From Parafrankia discariae (GTDB taxonomy: Bacteria > Actinomycetota > Actinomycetes > Frankiales > Frankiaceae): a stretch of DNA of 64,000 nucleotides. The position numbers and the translations under genes were made by a program. The DNA is taken from NCBI RefSeq assembly GCF_000373365.1, contig NZ_KB891241.1:248001-312000 (forward strand). The letters run 5' to 3'. Numbering within the stretch: position 1 is the stretch's first letter; each line of letters opens with the position of its first letter. Under the pieces are notes generated by a model that saw nothing but the letters and a program-made list of their open reading frames with translations, did not search any database and had not been told where the DNA came from. Shown in pieces: positions 63,414 to 64,000 of the stretch.

Positions 63414-63866
63414 TCACATCTTGCGGAAGTCCCAGCTTGTGATCTTCTCCGGGGTCACCCGCAGCCAGGCGTGCCGGCCGTCGTAGTGCATCTCGTCGCG
63501 GCCACCGTACTTGCGGGCGTAGATCAGCTCCGGCGTGGTCAGGACGGGGTCCGGGGTGCCGACCCGGGGCGCCTCGCCGACGCTCTCGGCCCGGCCCCGG
63601 ATCTCCACCCCGCGCAGCTCGGTGAACTCGTGCCCGGCGTCCACGACGATCGCCACCCGCGGGTCGCGCCCGAGATCGGTCCAACGCTGGCTCCTGACGA
63701 TCGAGTTGAGCCACAGCGCCTGCCCGTCCCAGGCGAACCACAGGGGTGTCAGATGCGGCCCGTCCGCGCTGCTCGTCGCGACCCGGCAGGTCCGCTCCTC
63801 GGCGAGGAACGCGTCGACCTCGGCCGGGCTCATGGCGATCTTGCGACCTCGACGCTGATCTCTCAT
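63414..63866 (-). CDS. Pyridoxamine-5'-phosphate-oxidase-like (PPOX) protein
   Basis: A 150-residue split-barrel flavin-type protein: MSPAEVDAFLAEERTCRVATSS, DGPHLTPLWFAWDGQALWL, VRSQRWTDLGRDPRVAIVVDAGHEF and LRGVEIRGRAE. This is the general PPOX family (heme/F420/FMN-binding). Its ATG overlaps the TGA of the upstream gene (ATGA), and GGAGGGG lies before the start, so the two are translated together. Actual cofactor and substrate unknown. Confidence 0.82.
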   Translation of the reverse strand: MRDQRRGRKIAMSPAEVDAFLAEERTCRVATSSADGPHLTPLWFAWDGQALWLNSIVRSQRWTDLGRDPRVAIVVDAGHEFTELRGVEIRGRAESVGEAPRVGTPDPVLTTPELIYARKYGGRDEMHYDGRHAWLRVTPEKITSWDFRKM

Positions 63867-64000
63867 CGGTTCCCCTCCAGGTGTGAACTTCCCGCGGCGT
63901 CGGCGGTGGCCGCCGCCTCACCGAGGGCCTCGTTGAGGGCCTCGCCCTTGGCGAAACCGTAGTAGACGGAGAAGTGCAGCACGATCTCGTCCAGCTCCGC
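63863..64000 (-). CDS. Carboxymuconolactone-decarboxylase-type protein, C-terminal end only
   Basis: The minus strand, from the window edge to a TGA at 63863-63865, encodes 45 residues: AELDEIVLHFSVYYGFAKGE, then ALNEALGEAAATADAAG and SSHLEGNR. The DEIVLHFSVYYGF stretch is characteristic of the last helices of gamma-CMD-like proteins, which include AhpD-type peroxidase partners. The rest lies outside the window. It is coupled to the PPOX gene. Confidence 0.6.
   Translation of the reverse strand, partial: AELDEIVLHFSVYYGFAKGEALNEALGEAAATADAAGSSHLEGNR

Overview
The window is very GC-rich (about 70-75%) actinobacterial chromosome. Its codon use, the Scr1-type XRE/DUF397 pair, the actinobacterial succinate dehydrogenase operon, leaderless genes and many Ala/Pro-rich linkers point to an actinomycete. 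Frankia or a close relative is my best guess, but this comes from gene style only, without a database search. About 50 genes, one tRNA and several decayed gene remnants can be supported.

Layout: 1-6.2 kb is a cell-surface polysaccharide locus: the N-terminus of a FlaA1/CapD-type sugar enzyme, a Wzz/BY-kinase, a DUF4012 protein and an LPFTG-anchored repeat protein. At 6.4-12.5 kb lie a DadA-like amine oxidase, the sdhC-sdhA-sdhB operon and a divergent LysR regulator with a T-N11-A palindrome between them. At 13-21.6 kb are a roadblock-like protein, an amidohydrolase, a TerD-CAP fusion and a branched-chain-type ABC importer in which both permeases and one ATPase are a single polypeptide. At 21.9-31.5 kb are an FMN reductase, SoxR, a PhoX remnant, GalT, an esterase, HrpA and a DUF1772 protein. 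At 31.7-42.7 kb are the XRE/DUF397 pair around a gene-poor 1.6 kb, a replication-relaxation-like protein, a PPOX/F420-type enzyme, an orphan ParA with an overlapping partner, a Ser/Thr kinase, an SCP2-like protein and a small HTH-like protein. At 42.8-49.8 kb are an ABC exporter behind a SoxR-type operator, PhoD, an LCP ligase, an HxlR regulator and a YtxH-like protein.

The stretch from 49.9 to 58.9 kb looks like an accessory island. It starts at tRNA-Asn(GTT) and carries a 2H phosphoesterase, a frameshifted integrase remnant, and a compact three-gene set: a TPR-CHAT protease, a small Cys/His-motif protein and a multi-spanning membrane protein. An acyltransferase and a 66-bp copy of part of the 2H gene follow. 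The TPR-CHAT set is the best candidate here for a little-described conflict or regulated-proteolysis system.

The right end (58.9-64 kb) holds methionine aminopeptidase divergent from an XRE regulator, a MerR-controlled drug-type ABC exporter operon that appears leaderless, a two-TOBE (Mop) protein, a PPOX protein, and the C-terminus of a carboxymuconolactone-decarboxylase-type protein.

Regulatory logic visible in the DNA: two promoters with 19-bp spacers share the pattern ACCTGA-N8-TCAGGT. One precedes soxR and the other the exporter 20 kb away, which suggests one redox-sensing SoxR controls both. A third long-spacer promoter fits the MerR gene of the drug-export operon. Long GC palindromes without U-tracts stand between many genes and probably serve as terminators.
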